Below are positions 1-16,671 of a stretch of DNA of 64,000 nt, one piece after another. The first letter of the stretch is position 1; every line of letters begins with the position of its first letter. Made by a program: the position numbers and the translations under genes. Under the pieces are notes generated by a model. It was not told the DNA's origin and searched no databases. It saw only the letters and a list, made by a program, of their open reading frames with translations. This DNA comes from Urophycis tenuis (taxonomy: Eukaryota; Chordata; Actinopteri; Gadiformes; Phycidae): contig JAXIVH010000002.1 in assembly GCA_036785325.1 (NCBI GenBank), positions 6,427,090 through 6,491,089 on the forward strand. The letters are read 5' to 3'.

Positions 1-119
1 ACGCATATCAAGGTATCTTTTGTAAGCAACATCTAAACTTCTACTGTTGGTGAAAGGAAAAATGTGCTGCAAAAGTGGACACACGAATGAAAGTGGAATA
101 CGTGACATGTGATCTGTGA

Positions 120-490
120 AGCCCTTTGAGTCAAAGTCAAAGTCAAAGTAGCTTTATTGTCAATTCCTTCACATGGCAAGACATACAAAGGAATCGAGAG
201 GACGTTTCTCACCCCCCCCCCCCCCCCCCCCCCCACGGTGAAACAAATAAAGTGCACAGGCACAACATGCAGGACAAGACATTCCTAATACTAAAACTAA
301 AGTAAACATACCAACAGATAAGACAGAAAGATAAAAAAAGACAATACAAGTAGTAAAAATAAATATGCAATATGCGATTGCGGAATCTATTGTTATATGA
401 GGTAGAAATAGCAGCATAAGTAGCATAAATAGAGTGTGTATATAGTACAAACAGTAGTGAGTATTAACAGTGAAAAAGAACAGAAGGGGA
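120..490 (-). repeat. Non-LTR retrotransposon 3' tail (relic)
   Basis: Read on the minus strand, the stretch ends in GACAATAAAGCTACTTTGAC followed by further TTTGAC units, a tail style typical of teleost non-LTR elements. It is interrupted by a poly-C run at about 211-234. No coding capacity is visible. It sits in the celf3 intron just upstream of the first exon seen. Similar tails occur at 31320-31503 and 42955-43010. The family name is not resolved and the left limit is approximate. Confidence 0.5.
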
Positions 491-537
491 GACTTTTAAC
501 CACTGTTATTTATCTGTGTGTCTCTCTCTCTTTGTAG

Positions 538-2570
<2,033 letters not shown>

Positions 2571-5214
2571 GATGAGGAGGACAGAATAGAGGAGAATAGG
2601 TGAGGTGGGCTTCTGTCCTGTGTGTCAAAGGATGGAGGAGAGAGGGAGGGGAGGGAGGGGGAGTGAAATTAAAAAATGAGAGGCAAAAACTATGGAAGGT
2701 GACAGAATGATGTGATGTTAGAGAATTCTGATAGTGATAGCTGACGCTGTTTGAGATTAACATGTTAATTGTTGATGACATAAAGTTATAGAGTAAATTG
2801 ACCAGGGATTGATCAGTGCAAACCTAAACAGCTTAGTTCAACCCGGTAAAAATGAAAATACTAAAATATTGTTATCCATTTTATTTTATTTCACATTCTT
2901 ATTTATTTTCTTTCCTGTTGTTGATCTTTTCCTGAAATGGCAACTTACCACACCCAAGATCCTCCCGTCCAATCATAATTCGCGGGGACCCCGTCGCTAT
3001 CGCAATGGTTGCCTAGTGACCGATAAAGCCCTGATCCCCAATTCCTCTCACATTGTTGTAAGTTGATTGGTTGGCCTGTGTTTGGGTTGCTGTGGCGATT
3101 GATTGCCTGTGTTGGTTGCCCTTGGCGATTTTTGTTCTGTCACTTTGAGCAACCGGCCATGCGTTGACCTGCATGTCCTGTTGCCGTGGTGACCACAGAC
3201 TGTGTTTGGTGCATTGTGACTTTATTTTGTATTGACTTGTGCACATACTGATCAATAACTGTCAATAACCAGGACTGTACAATTGATACGATTGGATATT
3301 CAATATAACTGATCAATGCATAGTAATCTGATAAATTACGTAGCCATGGCCGTTATTTATTGCAGTTTTTGTTTTTGATCAGTTTCTGTAGTGTTCTGTT
3401 TGGTGTCATTATCATTTAAAACCAATTGTTTGGGTGGTGCAGGAAAGTGAGCGTGGAGTCAATGTGTATGTGTCTGTGTTACACTACCGGTGCTTAATAT
3501 GAAATGCATAACACCTGTTGTGTGCGTTTCCGTATGAATCTGCTGCACAGCCAGGCTTTGCTAGTGGGCTCCAAGTGGAACGTGTGGTCATGACATTCAG
3601 TGAGATAGCTCAGCTTGTTGCTGCCGCGTCGAGTAAGCCATGCAGGTTGTGTTCAAGACAGTTTGAAAGACTGAGGCCTGTAGGAGATGTGTGTGCTATT
3701 ACATTAAATTAAACCGAGAGAAAGGGTAAGGTTTACTGAGTAGCCCTTTAGTTTGGGCTGAGAACCAGGTCAGGGTGTGGTGTGCACTGTCGCCCCGAGG
3801 TCTGTTTTGTTTTGTTTCTCTTTGGGATAATCGTGCGATGTGGCCTTCTAGCTGCATTGCGCTGCTCCATCACTTATCCTTCCTCCTCTCTTGGTCTCTG
3901 ACCTCCTCTGTGACCGCTACTGTGGTGTATCACCCCCCCCCCCCCTTCCCTTCCACCTCTCTCTTTCTCTTTCTCTCTCTCTCTCTCTCCTTCTGTGCCC
4001 TGCTCTCTTTCTCCCTCACCTTCTGTCGTTTAATAACCCTGACGGTGTGTTGAGGTAAACGGTACGTGGTTGTGATGGTGAAAAAAAAAAAAAAAAAAAA
4101 AAAAACTAAGTGCCTCTTGCTTATTGGAGAACAGCCATCATTTATAGGAATTCTGGGAGAACGTCATACACGGGAGAAATGAGGCCAGTCGGAGCAACCC
4201 TATTTGCCGCTCACGGGTTGTTACCTTAAAAGAGACAAAGTGGAAAGTGCACCAAGGTGCCTCTATTCGACTTGACAGAATACTGTTATGATCACAGTAC
4301 AAATCACCTGACTTGAAGAACCTATTGGGGCACTCGTAAGGCTTAACGGTCTCATGGACCTTTCCAAGCAATGCATCCTCAGCTCCGCTGTCACCCAGAA
4401 TTTCTATACTGCAAATGCCAGAGAGTCATGCATGTCGGTAGTAGTCTGTTTGCTTGCCATGATCCAAGGCATATGATTGCAGAACACATGCACACACACA
4501 CAAATGCGCATACACACACACACGCACACATATATATATACATGCATGCACATGCACACATAGGTATGAATACACATGCACACACATATACAGACATGCC
4601 TACACAAACACACACACACACGCACACACTAGGACCAACAGATACACACAGAGATACCATTAATGGACTGAGTTGCATGAACCAGACACTGTGTTTGTAT
4701 GTGTTGAAGCACCATGATTGTACTGCTGCTGGAAGGACCAAGTACTACAACTGTTCAATAATAACAATGCCTTCTTGTTTGACCCTAACCACCCACCTAA
4801 AGTCATGACCAAGAGATCCAGTCAGGGCTGTTGTTAGTGGAGGTTTGCTGATAAAGCGTTTATGGGTTGAGTCACTTCTATGGGGACGTTTTTGCTTTCG
4901 CGACAGGCATGTTATGCTAGACCACACGAGGGCCCCACAGCACCGCAGAATTGGACTGACAGAGGAAGTAATCCTGTCCCCTTGTTTTCTCTCCCTCTGT
5001 CCCTTCCTGTGTGTCCATTCCTCCACCCTGTCCCATGTCTCCTCCTCACAGACGCCAGCGGCTCACACAGGGGTTGAGGTGGATTTCCCAGGGTGCAATG
5101 CTCTGTCAAAAACGGTCTCCTACCCTATGAGCGATATTGGAGCGCAGATGCCCACACACATCTACACACACATACACACACCCGAACAGACACACACACA
5201 CACACACACACACG

Positions 5215-5252
<38 letters not shown>

Positions 5253-6264
5253 GACACACATACACAGCAAACTGATGATGGTGCGTGGTTGATTTACAAA
5301 TGTACATAAAGTGCGCAAACGTACACAAGGCAACTGACACATTCACACTGCCACACACACACACACACACACACACACATTCACACAGGTCAGTAAATGT
5401 ATCTATACAGTTAGAAAGTTTGAGTTCACAATGCTCTGTTTTGAGACGGCCAACAGGGTGTCTTAGTGCGGTTGACATCGCACTGGCCGGGCGTGTATGA
5501 AAGGTACTGATGAATATTGCTGATATATCACTTTGGTAGACTATACCATGTCTACACCATGTCTATTAAATGACAAATATAGAGGGACCGATGTTTCATA
5601 ATAAAAAAAAGGAAAATACTTAAAAAGATTAATAAATAAGTAGGTTAGAGAGACTTGGAAAAAAGATCGTAATGGCCTGTAAATAATTTAGTTTACGAAG
5701 AGCAGCATTTAAAAAAAAAATAAAAAAATAAAAAAGAATACTACTTTAGATAAACACTGAACAAGACCCAATAACATTATTATTATTGTTATTATTATTA
5801 TTCTTATTATCATTATTATCATTATGATCATTATTATTATTATTAACATCTGCATCTTCGGATAGGAATACTACATTCCAAATTGTGAAAGGGGAAAAAC
5901 ACTAACCTATTTTAAATTTCTACTTAGAGTGTAGGTGACACAAGAGGGTGGGGAATTGCACCTTTGTTGGGAGGTTTTAATATTGGAGCAAATTTTTTAT
6001 TTATTTACTAATTTATTAATTATTTTGCTTACTGGGAGGAGGGTTTGAATAGCTTGCGATATTTTGATTTTAGAATTTTCTATAGAAAACCATTTGAGAG
6101 CCTGTTTCTGCCAGACTCCTGCAATCGAGTGATTATAATTATGTATTAATTATTACAACAATTATATTTATTTTTAAGTTATTGAACTGTTTCTGATCCA
6201 ATCTTTTTAAGTTAAAATAAAAAGTATCATACTGAATCTGCTGCTGTGCTTTCATTTTGTGTGT

Positions 6265-6310
<46 letters not shown>

Positions 6311-6383
6311 CTGCCTGTGTGCGTGCGTGTGTGCGTGCGTGTGTGTGCATGTGTGTGTGTGTGTGTGCGTGCCTGTGTGCGTG

Positions 6384-6425
<42 letters not shown>

Positions 6426-7139
6426 CATGGCTCAAGGTTGCCTTTAACACTTTGTTCTTGCTTATCTTATCATGACATGTCAAACAGTCAATGAGATCCA
6501 ATGTTGTTATAAAAGCACATACTCACAATTTTCCCTCACCATGTGCTTTTGTGTCTGTACATGAACAATTGAGGTATTAACATGTATTTGGTTTATTTAT
6601 CTGCCAAAACTATCTTATTTACAATTTACAAAAATATGTACAGTACGTGAGGTAGTACTGGCATCTGACCTGAGGAGGGCATTATAGCACAGGCCTATAT
6701 CAATTTCCGAATATAAATATATTGGGGCCAAATGTACAGTATATTCCATGAGAAACGTATATGTATGCTCAAAATATGTGGGTGTGCAAGCTTCATGTAT
6801 CTTATATGTGCGGATGATGTTCATTAGTCATACCGTTGAACGTTTTCAGTAACTTGCTCTATTTTATTAACACGTCTAAAAACAATTATATCCATGTAAA
6901 TTAAGACGCTACTATCCAGCTGAAAACATATCCATGACCCTGGCTCATTTGATATCGATTACATGGCATGAACATGTTGGGTGACGCTGCCATTCATTTT
7001 TTTAGAATTAGATTCTAATTATTGTTTAAAAAATATTGAAAAAAATATCAGTTTGCAATCTACTTGATACCATTCTGGTATCAAGTAGCCTGCACATTTC
7101 CACAAGGACATAGCCTATTGTTGTGACTATTCCGATAAA
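2571..7139. other. celf3 3'UTR and celf3-cers2 spacer
   Basis: No conserved coding exon was recognised. The first part must be the celf3 3'UTR, but I could not fix its end. The spacer carries a poly-A run (4081-4105), CA/TA-rich tracts (4490-4630 and 5155-5250), a shorter CA tract (5350-5380), ATT-type repeats (5776-5845) and a TG-rich tract (6257-6422). Long reading frames here are mostly Cys-Val or His-Thr translations of these repeats. Confidence 0.6.
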
Positions 7140-7794
7140 CGCCGCTGTCACACTACGACGGATGAACCGCAGCCAAATATCTCTGATATGATGCACGACG
7201 TTTTACCGGAAACATCGAGCAGAAGGCGAGGGGCTCTCCTCCCATGTGCTCCAACGTCACACGCGGGCCCTCCCTCTCCGTTATTCCCCCCACACACCTC
7301 CCCTCTCTCCCTCCGTCCTCCCCAAGCTCTCCCGTGCTCGCCGTCCACTCCTCTCCCTGGCTGGCCCACGCCTCAAACCCGACGACAACAAGTATAGTCG
7401 AGTTCTTTCGTCTGCTCGGGTGGTGGGGAAAATAGTTCATAGTTTACAGAGAGCACGCCGGTAAAACTGCGCGCGCGGTAGTCTGTTTAGCGTATAGCGT
7501 CTCACCTCACACTTTCCACTTCTTTCATTTTGCCACAAAAAAAGAAAGATAACTGATTTTTTTTTCTCTACGAAAAGATGAGGCTAGGATGTAAAAACCA
7601 AAGCCGGACCCTAAACTTTGATAGAAACGCTACTCAGTCTTGGCTTTAAGCGCGTTTGGTTGAATTTTTAAAAGTTTGTGGCGGGGTTAGAGGCCCGAAA
7701 GTGTCACATTTGAGCTGTAGTCCTTCGTTTCGCTTTCATCACTGCAAAAAAAGCACATCCTCCAGTCGCTACAGCACAACGAAAAACCAACAAC
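7140..7794 (+). promoter_or_regulatory. cers2: Probable cers2 promoter and non-coding first exon
   Basis: This block is clearly richer in CpG than its surroundings (for example the GCGCGCG cluster near 7470). It ends in CAACAAC followed by the strong donor GTAAGT at 7795. It has no convincing coding frame. The next acceptor that makes sense is at 12154, one base before the cers2 ATG, so I read this as promoter plus 5'UTR exon 1. The transcription start is not determined. Confidence 0.5.
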
Positions 7795-10700
7795 GTAAGT
7801 ACCGTTGACGTATTTATGTCCGTACACTTTCGGTGGCAATGGCTGTGTATCAGCGCGCCCCTCTGTCCGCCTTCAAGGCAGGATATGTGTTTGATTCTAT
7901 ATGGGTTCAAAATAACGCGTGTCCCCCTCATTCTCAGTGGAAACATCCCCGCGGTGGTCGCGATGTGCTGCCGAGGGGTCTGGGTTTAACAGGGGGGGGG
8001 GGGGGGGGGGGGCACGCCGACGCGTGGCTGGCCGCTTTCTTCAAAGAGTGCAGCCTTTTTAATCACACAACTCACAATAAGAGTTATTGGCTCTTTTATC
8101 AAGTGTCTGGCAGTTTAATTTCTCCAGTCCTGCTTGATATTGTAAATGCAATGTAATGATATGTAATCGAATGCAAAGTGAGGAAAATGCCAACCCCCAA
8201 CCCAGACAACACGCTCGGTTGGTTATCCATTGTCAAACGTTGTATAAGCCCACAGCGTTGTACCTTTAAATTGTGTCCATAACTGACAAGGTACAACAGA
8301 ACAACAGAATGACAGCATAAGTGCAGTCCACCCACGGCCCTGATAATTCAGCCCTACTGTGATAAACTAACGACATGAACGAAACCTACGCACACATTTA
8401 TTTTGATAACAGGATGTTTCGGTTTCCAGCCCTATTCATAGTAGACACATGAAGACTTAAATGGCATACTTGTCTAGTATGCCTAGGTGGAAGCCACGCG
8501 ATCGTAATAATGATAGGCCTACTATAGACCTACTCTGTATCACTTTGGTCCAGTATGATACAACCTTTAGAACCAAGAATTTCAAACAATTTCGAATTTT
8601 CACTGATGAGATTAAGTTGAGATGATCCACCGTTCTTATGACCAGTTATTAGAAGATGTGCCTAATTAGCTATATGTTGAAATGCTCGGTCAGTTACTGC
8701 TGACACATAGATTACGCATGTTTTAATTGCATAGTAGTAATCTTGGCTGTAAACAATCAGTACTTTTGTAATTATTGTATGCACCCTAATATCTTATATC
8801 TGATAGGCTTCTATCTCATAAGCTATTGACCTGACAATATTGTGACCTGACCTTTAACCCAAACCTCTGTGTTAATCATCTCTGTAGGCTATCGTCCACC
8901 TCCTTGTGTCCTTGTTCGGGTTCATTGAGGATTTCTTTGTTTTGAGAGCACAGATAACGTTCAGTCCCCAGGTTCTGCGTCATTGTGACATTACAAACAC
9001 CGAAACATATGATTGTTTCCTCAAGACGTTTGATTCCTCTTTGTGAATGTGACGCTGGCCTCTGCTCGAATGCAGTGTAGGAGCAGACAGACAGTCAAGG
9101 TCACAGGGTCAAAGTGTGTGTGTGTGTGTGAGGTCACGCAGCAAACGGTTCACACCGACAGGTTAAGACACTTCTCAAAAGCAAACATCGACACATTCAC
9201 GCAGACACACATTCACAACCCTGGACGTGACATGGCGCTGTAGTTAGAAGCATGAGCCAGATGATTAAACCTTCACTAAGTTGTTGTTGTTTTTCCCCCA
9301 CTCATTCAGCTGTTATCATCCAAAACGGTGATTGAATACAGAGGGCTATTTTGGTGCTGAAGCCACACGGCACCTCTTATGAACAGCAACAAGTGAATTC
9401 ACCTATGAGTGTAATTGCTCTACAACGGGGTTTGGCCTCAACAATGGGGAGAATGGCCCTGAGCCATCTATTCAAAATAACAACATCAGCGCGACAATCA
9501 GCTCGTCACACCTCAGCCGAAGGTCACTCTGCCATCCTCGCTGTGGGTCACCGGTGTGGTGAGGGTAGTGCCGATGGCTTTGCTCTCTGTTATCAATGTC
9601 ACGGCCGCCGTGGTGGTGAAAGAAACCTAGACCCTGTTGTTCATTACTGCGGGGGTTAATGTTGCTGGGAATCTTTGCTAACGGCTTGCCTTGGGTGAAA
9701 TGTATAACACATGTATGCACGTATTCTTGTGCTTGTGTGTGTGTGTCTGTGTGTGCGCGTGTGTGTGTTTGTGTTATGTTTATGATGATCCTATCATACA
9801 GCTATCATAGACTCCTTACTCTGACTCGTTTAATAGAGTGTAGATTAGAGCCGTTGCATGAATGTGTGTAGTTGAGGGCCGCTATCATCTCCACTGGACC
9901 TGAAGCTCTGAACCTCGCTGATATCAACTTAGTTTATCAAATATTCTCCTTCTGTCCTTCCTGGCTATCATCACTCAGCTTAGTCACACAGTGTGGACTA
10001 TATACGTACATGTAGAAAAGAAAGAGAACCAAAAGAACTTAGAGCCAATCTGAGTATTGCAGATTTCCGGGAATCCCTCAGAACTCGCTACATCTTGTTC
10101 TCACTGCTACCTGCAACTTGGCCCTGAGCACCTTAGGTCATGTTTGGAAGCCAGTTGAGCAAACATTCCTGAGGATGACTTTTAGGATGTGGTTAATCTG
10201 TGGAGAATGCCGAGGCAGCAGGAGTTATTTCGGAATATTTCGTCATTCAGAATTCAGTACCAGCTTATGCTGTGGTCTGATGTGGTTATCTTCACCCCTA
10301 GTGGAAGTGCTTTGACTTAATTTCAGGCAGGGGCAATGCAAACTCTCACCTTTATTTTGTGCAAACCTTTGAAACCTACTTAAGTTCAGAGAATAGATCT
10401 CAAGTGACGTACAGAGATACACATTATCACAAATATGGCCTACAGTGAAGTTAGTTTCACTTTTGTTCACCCAGGAGCTGTTTAGAACCACCACATCCAC
10501 CACACCACAATGTGACCTACTATAGAGCCGGACAATGACAGACTTCCTCTCTCCGCTACCTATGACATCCCTCATTTTTATTGGGTCAGCAAAATGGTCA
10601 GAGTGCTGTCACATGCCCCAGCGGGCCAATGGGACGGGAAGCTGCTGTCCCGGGCTGGATCTGCAAGTGAGGTCATCTGTGAAAACGTGAACCCAAAAGT

Positions 10701-11762
10701 ACAGTTGTTTACACATCGTGAATGAACCGATACATACACACAGAACTTTTGAATTCCCACATTGTAAGCAGATCTGCTGACATTTTATATTAATTTAGGG
10801 AAAAAAGAGAGACTGCTGTGTAAGGACAGCAGACGCTGCCTGCCTTTTTGAATGTGTGTGTTTGTGTGTGTGTGGCGGGGGGGAGCAGCAGGCCTGCTTA
10901 TGACTACTCATACATTCCTTACCCGTAACTAGTGATCAGGCGGCAGCATTAAGTCAGCCGGGGCTGTCACTGGGAAGCCGTGCTATACAGCTGCCTGTCT
11001 GGATTTATTGAACCCTACTAAACTGAGACACTAACCCCACACTCACGCCTCAATGGATATGGCTGCAGTCATTCGTTTAGTAGTGTGCTATACATAGGGC
11101 CCCCCCCCCCCCCCCCCCCCCCCTATGCTGCCACCTTTTAATCTGTCTGCTGTACCATCGTTATGCAAACTGTTCCCCATTTAATAAGCTCCACAGAAGT
11201 GTGTGAGAGAGAGAGATGGAGAGAGAGAGAGTGTGTGTGCTGTAAATCCTGATCGCTGTTTAAATGAGCACAGTCGTCGGCTGGCCTGATCCAAGGGATG
11301 GCATTATCAATTTTTCTCACCCAAAAGGGAGTCTTTTCCGATTAGGGGGTCAGTGTGGGGAGAAGGGCGGGGCTGGTAGTGGGAGGTGACTGCTGACGGG
11401 GGGGGGGGGGGGTGAGGTCTTGGCACGCTGCCACGGGTGGAATAGGAGGTGGATTACTAAAGACTTCCAGAGCTGTGTGTGTGGAAGGGGGCGGGCAACT
11501 CGGGGGGGGGGGCTGCCTCTGCTCCACCCAGATGGATGAGTCATGCCTCATGTCCTCCAGATTATACTTCTCCAAAAGTCTACTCCACTTCCTGTGTTGT
11601 CGAAGAGCCACTCCCTGGAAGCATCCAGCAGATATCCATCTGCTTCAGAAAAAATAGCAAGTGACCAATAAGCGGCTCTCCAGTGTTGATCAGAGCTGTT
11701 GAGTTGAGTGGGGATACTAAAATGAGGTGTTGGTCTTCCGCTTTGTTTGTGGTCTGATTTTC

Positions 11763-11821
<59 letters not shown>

Positions 11822-12154
11822 ACGTTCTTGCTCATTCTCTCTCCCACTCTCTCTCTTGCGCATGCTCTTGCGTGTGCTCTCGCTTGCTTGATCTCTCTCT
11901 CTTTCTCTCTCTCTCTCATTCTCTTTCTTTCTTTCTTGGCCTCTTGTCTGCTGCTCCTGGGATTAACAGAAACTGTATCAATTTGAGGTTAACCCTGTTA
12001 GGCTTCTAACTCAAACCCTTTCACAAAAATGTAGATTTAATTGGGTTGAATTAAATTGAATTGAAAAAAGTTACAGTCCATCTACAGTGAGCAGTTGACT
12101 CACAGTGGAACAGTGAGTCTGTTTACCTCTAACCCGATCTCCCGTGTTGTGCAG
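7795..12154 (+). other. cers2 5'UTR intron (inferred)
   Basis: No coding exon was recognised in these 4.36 kb. Landmarks are a poly-G run (7991-8012), a poly-C run (11101-11123), poly-G runs near 11399-11412 and 11501-11511, and a (CT)n tract (11766-11822). Confidence 0.5.
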
Positions 12155-12155
12155 C

Positions 12156-13294
12156 ATGCTACAGGAGCTGAGCAACTGGTTCTGGCAGGAGCGGCTGTGG
12201 TTCCCGAAGGGGCTGGGCTGGGCCGACCTGGAGGACCGGGACGGCAGGATCTACGCCAAGGGCCATGACCTCTGGGTGGTTCTGCCCATCGCCCTGGCCT
12301 TCCTCATCGTCCGCCAGATCTTTGAAAGGTCCGTTCCTCCACTGCAGTTCACCGCCCCCCCTCCCCTCTCTTCTGACGCTGAACCTACACCTCTGCAGAC
12401 CCCACGGTCGCCAAGGTCCCCGACGGACCTCCCGGGACTTCGACTGGGGTCTTTAGGCGTTTTTATACAGGAACCCGCCAGTTGGGCTGTCTTTTTTGCG
12501 GCAAGGTCCGAGAATTTAGACTGATCGCGGTAAATTGGGGGTCAATTTTGCCCCGGCAATATCACGCCTAGGAGGGTACACTTTTTGCCACAACCATTTA
12601 CATTTACATTACATTGTAAATCCAAGCCGTCGATGTCCCGGCAATTGCATGAAATGGGCGGAGGTGTGGATGACGTGCACTGTTGTGCGACCCACAGCTG
12701 GGAGTTTTAAAACCAGGAAACAGCTGCCTTTGTGATTGAAGAGATCCGAAAATGTGCAGTGCATCAGACCACAGTAGTGCTTCTTGTTCTCCCGCCATTG
12801 TTGTTTTGAAACTGACACCGGTGTCACGGGGCTAGATATTTTTCCGCAGATGTTGTACGTTACTGTTGACGGCCAACTTTGTGCTTCACATCACGTCACA
12901 TGTTTACGCCTACCCCAGTGGCGGCGTTTTTGAAAAGAAGGAATATTACACCTCCAGTTCGCATAGACAAGACATCAGATTGCAGCCTTGACCTGGGTGC
13001 AAATGTGGCGCATTTTCTAACTAAAAGCTTCAGCTTCAGAGTGTAAGCGCGGCATTCTAACCTCAAATGCACACGAACCGCCTACAAGCAAATCCGGAAA
13101 GACAAACGCTAGGCTGAGTCTGCTGCGTTGAAAATGTATTGTAAGAAGCAATATGTACGCATGTAATAAAATTGATGCGAAATTGTTCAAACGTGCTGCC
13201 GGGCTGTCCGAGGTGTCAGACACAAGACAAACCCCCCCCCCTCTCGGCCGATCTCATTTCCCAGTGCTCCATCCCCCTCAGACTTCTGCAGGGA

Positions 13295-13366
<72 letters not shown>

Positions 13367-15123
13367 GTTGCATTGCCCTTCTCCCCTGATGGATAATTCG
13401 GTTTCCTCCCCTTCATTGTGCGGTGCCGTGTCTTTCTCCTGAGTCACTCTGCTGGTGATGCTCTGTCCTCTCGCTGCGTCTCGTCTCCGCCACATCACAG
13501 GGCTGCTGGCCAAGGAACGTCGAAGGAACATTTTGTTTGAGACACGCCTGACCAAAGCGTTTGTATAATTGATGAACTGAATGAAATCCCGAATGGTGCG
13601 CTGGTGCGCACGAGGAATTCACAAGGCGATACGCCCAGTGATCACAAAATCAATAAATGAGGGGCCAAAGTCGTGTTATGCTTCTTTTTATTTGTTGTGA
13701 TGACCTTTCAAAGCATCACTTTCATCACTGTGTGTTTTGTGTGTGTGTGTGTGTGTGTGTACGTGTGTGTCTCTGTCTGTATATGTGTACATATGTGTGT
13801 GTGTGTGTGTGTGTGATTGTCTGTGCAGGACGGTGGCCTTGCCCCTAGCCTCTCTGCTGGGGGTGAAGGAGAAGGAACGACTCCAAGTCTCTCCCAACCC
13901 CACGCTGGAGTCCTTCTACTGTAACACTAGCAAGAACCCTACTCAGGTAGGAACGCACACACACATTCATGCACACCCCAACAACCGCATGCACACACAC
14001 ACGCACATACACTAGGAAGGTAAATATTTATATATATTAAAAGCTCTTGCAAAATGCGAGATGTGAATTTGATGTGAGAACGTGCAGAATATGATGTTTG
14101 AACTTGATGAAGAAAAATCTGCACTTCAGTGTTCACATTTTCATTTTCATCAAATATCACGCATGTGAGCTGACTTTGAAGTCATGGTAAAAACAAAACA
14201 CATGAGAGTTTGTGAAAAACGTTTTTGCTTGTCTGTTGAAAATTCACTTACTATTCACATATCAATGTTGTGGTTGTGAATTCACAGAAAACATTCTACA
14301 AATGTGTAGATTAAGTTCATAGATACAATTACAGCTGCAAACCTGTAATCCAACATGTACTCATACGAACTGTGTATACTCGTCCATTTTGTTCAGTACA
14401 ACACAACTCTGGGATTACAACATCATTCACTGCAACTTCATGAATGTGTTCCCCACACATAACAAAGTGATGAATGTGCACACTTTTGCAACTCTTATTG
14501 CGATGAATGTGTTCTAGCTAGAGCAGCATGAACCAATCAGAGGACGAGGCACGTTTCCTGTTCTGTCTGGCATGTCCACGTGGTGCTCACGTTGAGTGAT
14601 GTTGATTACTTAAGAAATGTGTCCTTTAAAACTAAACGGTGTTAATTGCAGTTTGGCCTCGAAAGGCACCTGAGAGTATGAGTCTACTACCTAGCCAGTG
14701 GAGCTAAGTGCACGCTAAAAACAAAACAATTTATGACACCTCAGCTGCCAGCACATAGGGACATTATGGCTGCAAATTTAAAGAGAGATAATTGATCTTC
14801 TATTTGTTAATGACTGGTGCGCACTATTAAGGTGATGAATCTCATCTGACGACACTTGACACAGAACTCATAAACCCATAGACTCATAAGCAGCGTGAAC
14901 TGTGCTTATGTTCTACACTCTAATGCACCCCATCGCAGCAGCACCCGAGTTATCACAGGAAACAAGAACGATCTCAGGGGTTGTTAAGAATAGCGTGTTC
15001 ATATAATAATGTAACATGTTCATGTACAACACACAGGACATATACGTCACATGTCACTGATAGTGAACTAATATAATTTAGACAGACAATTGCTTACCCG
15101 CAGTTCTATTCCCTAAAAGTACC

Positions 15124-15155
<32 letters not shown>

Positions 15156-15397
15156 CACTCCTACCATGGGTTCTAATACCCATCCACAACCCCTTCTCCT
15201 CAGAGCGCCGAGCACAGCCTCTGTAAGCAGACAGGCTTCTCGGAGCGGCAAGTGCAGCGCTGGTTCCGGAGGCGCCGGAACCAAGACCGGCCCAGCGTGA
15301 TCAAGAAGTTCAAAGAGGCCAGGTACCGCTGAGAGACACGAACGCACCGCGCATGCACATATGCACACATATGCGCACGTACTGTGGTTGCACATTG

Positions 15398-15432
<35 letters not shown>

Positions 15433-15653
15433 GATGTACATCGCTGGCTGTGCAACCAGTTGGAACAGCTGACCCCGGTTGCCGTCTATTAATAACGCAC
15501 ACACACACACACACACACTCATTATAATGTCACTCCGCTGCTAGCTAGCATGCCTGCTTCCCGGCTACTTGCACGCACGCCCAAAAGCCAACTGCGGGCA
15601 CACGATGCCACGACTCCTACCTAACACGCCCATGCTCCCTCTCTCGCACACGG

Positions 15654-15702
<49 letters not shown>

Positions 15703-16597
15703 CACACACACACAGTACCTCTGGGTAGCGCCAAGCACCCTGTGTCCATCTCCGTGTTATATTTAACTCTTGAGTGTTTACAGAAGCCAAAGCCATAACT
15801 AACTAAACTAACAGTGTGGTCACATGTCAGGTGGACTAAGGAGTGTGAATCCTGAGCGCGAAGGGTCACAGCTTACGGGATTTACAGAGAAATACCGGCA
15901 GTGACACATTAGACCCCAGCCCTTTAAGGAGTGGGGGGATTGACCCGGGTGAGGAGAGGCAGTCACTGTACATACCGCAGGCCCACTGTCTGGACTGATG
16001 TGCTGGATGTGCTGATAGTATAACACGGCATTCCCGGCATTTTTTGCGCTCACACACATAATCTTAATACGAATGTGTTTTGACTGGTTTGACAATATGT
16101 ACAACGCAGACTGTAAAACTGTTGCACAAAAAAAACTAAAACAAACAAACCAAACCTAGAATTATGGAATATAATAAAAAGACACGAGCCACTCTCGTAC
16201 AAAGATGTCACGGTGTCGCATGATTCGGAAATAGCCGCCGTGGATGGTGACCATCCCTCCCCTTGCATGCAGTGCATGTCATTACCGCCACATTGTCATT
16301 GTCCCTATGGCCTCCCTGGTGTATATGTGGATGCTTGCGGGTTGAAGTGAGGATATGTTGTTTCTCTGACTTGCGTTACTGGCTTCCCAGCCAGCAGCGG
16401 AGTGTGTGAGCGTGTGCACGTGATGTGCAGCACGATTGTCTCTCCCACTCGCGCACTGTGCGTGCGTCTGACGACGTCCCCCATGAATCCATCTGTTGTG
16501 TTTCAGGACACAATAAGCTCACTGTGGCCTGTCTCCCTGTTTCTCCCTCTGCTACTTCCACTGGTGTACCCCCTCGCTCCCGCTCTCTCCCGGTCTC

Positions 16598-16671
<74 letters not shown>

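Noticed and set aside
4391..4741. Open frames rich in Cys-Val or His-Thr, here and at many other sites (for example 6139-6501, 30170-30709, 57568-57893, 63281-63643)
   Set aside because: They are translations of (TG)n and (CA)n microsatellites on either strand and show no domain or conservation signal.
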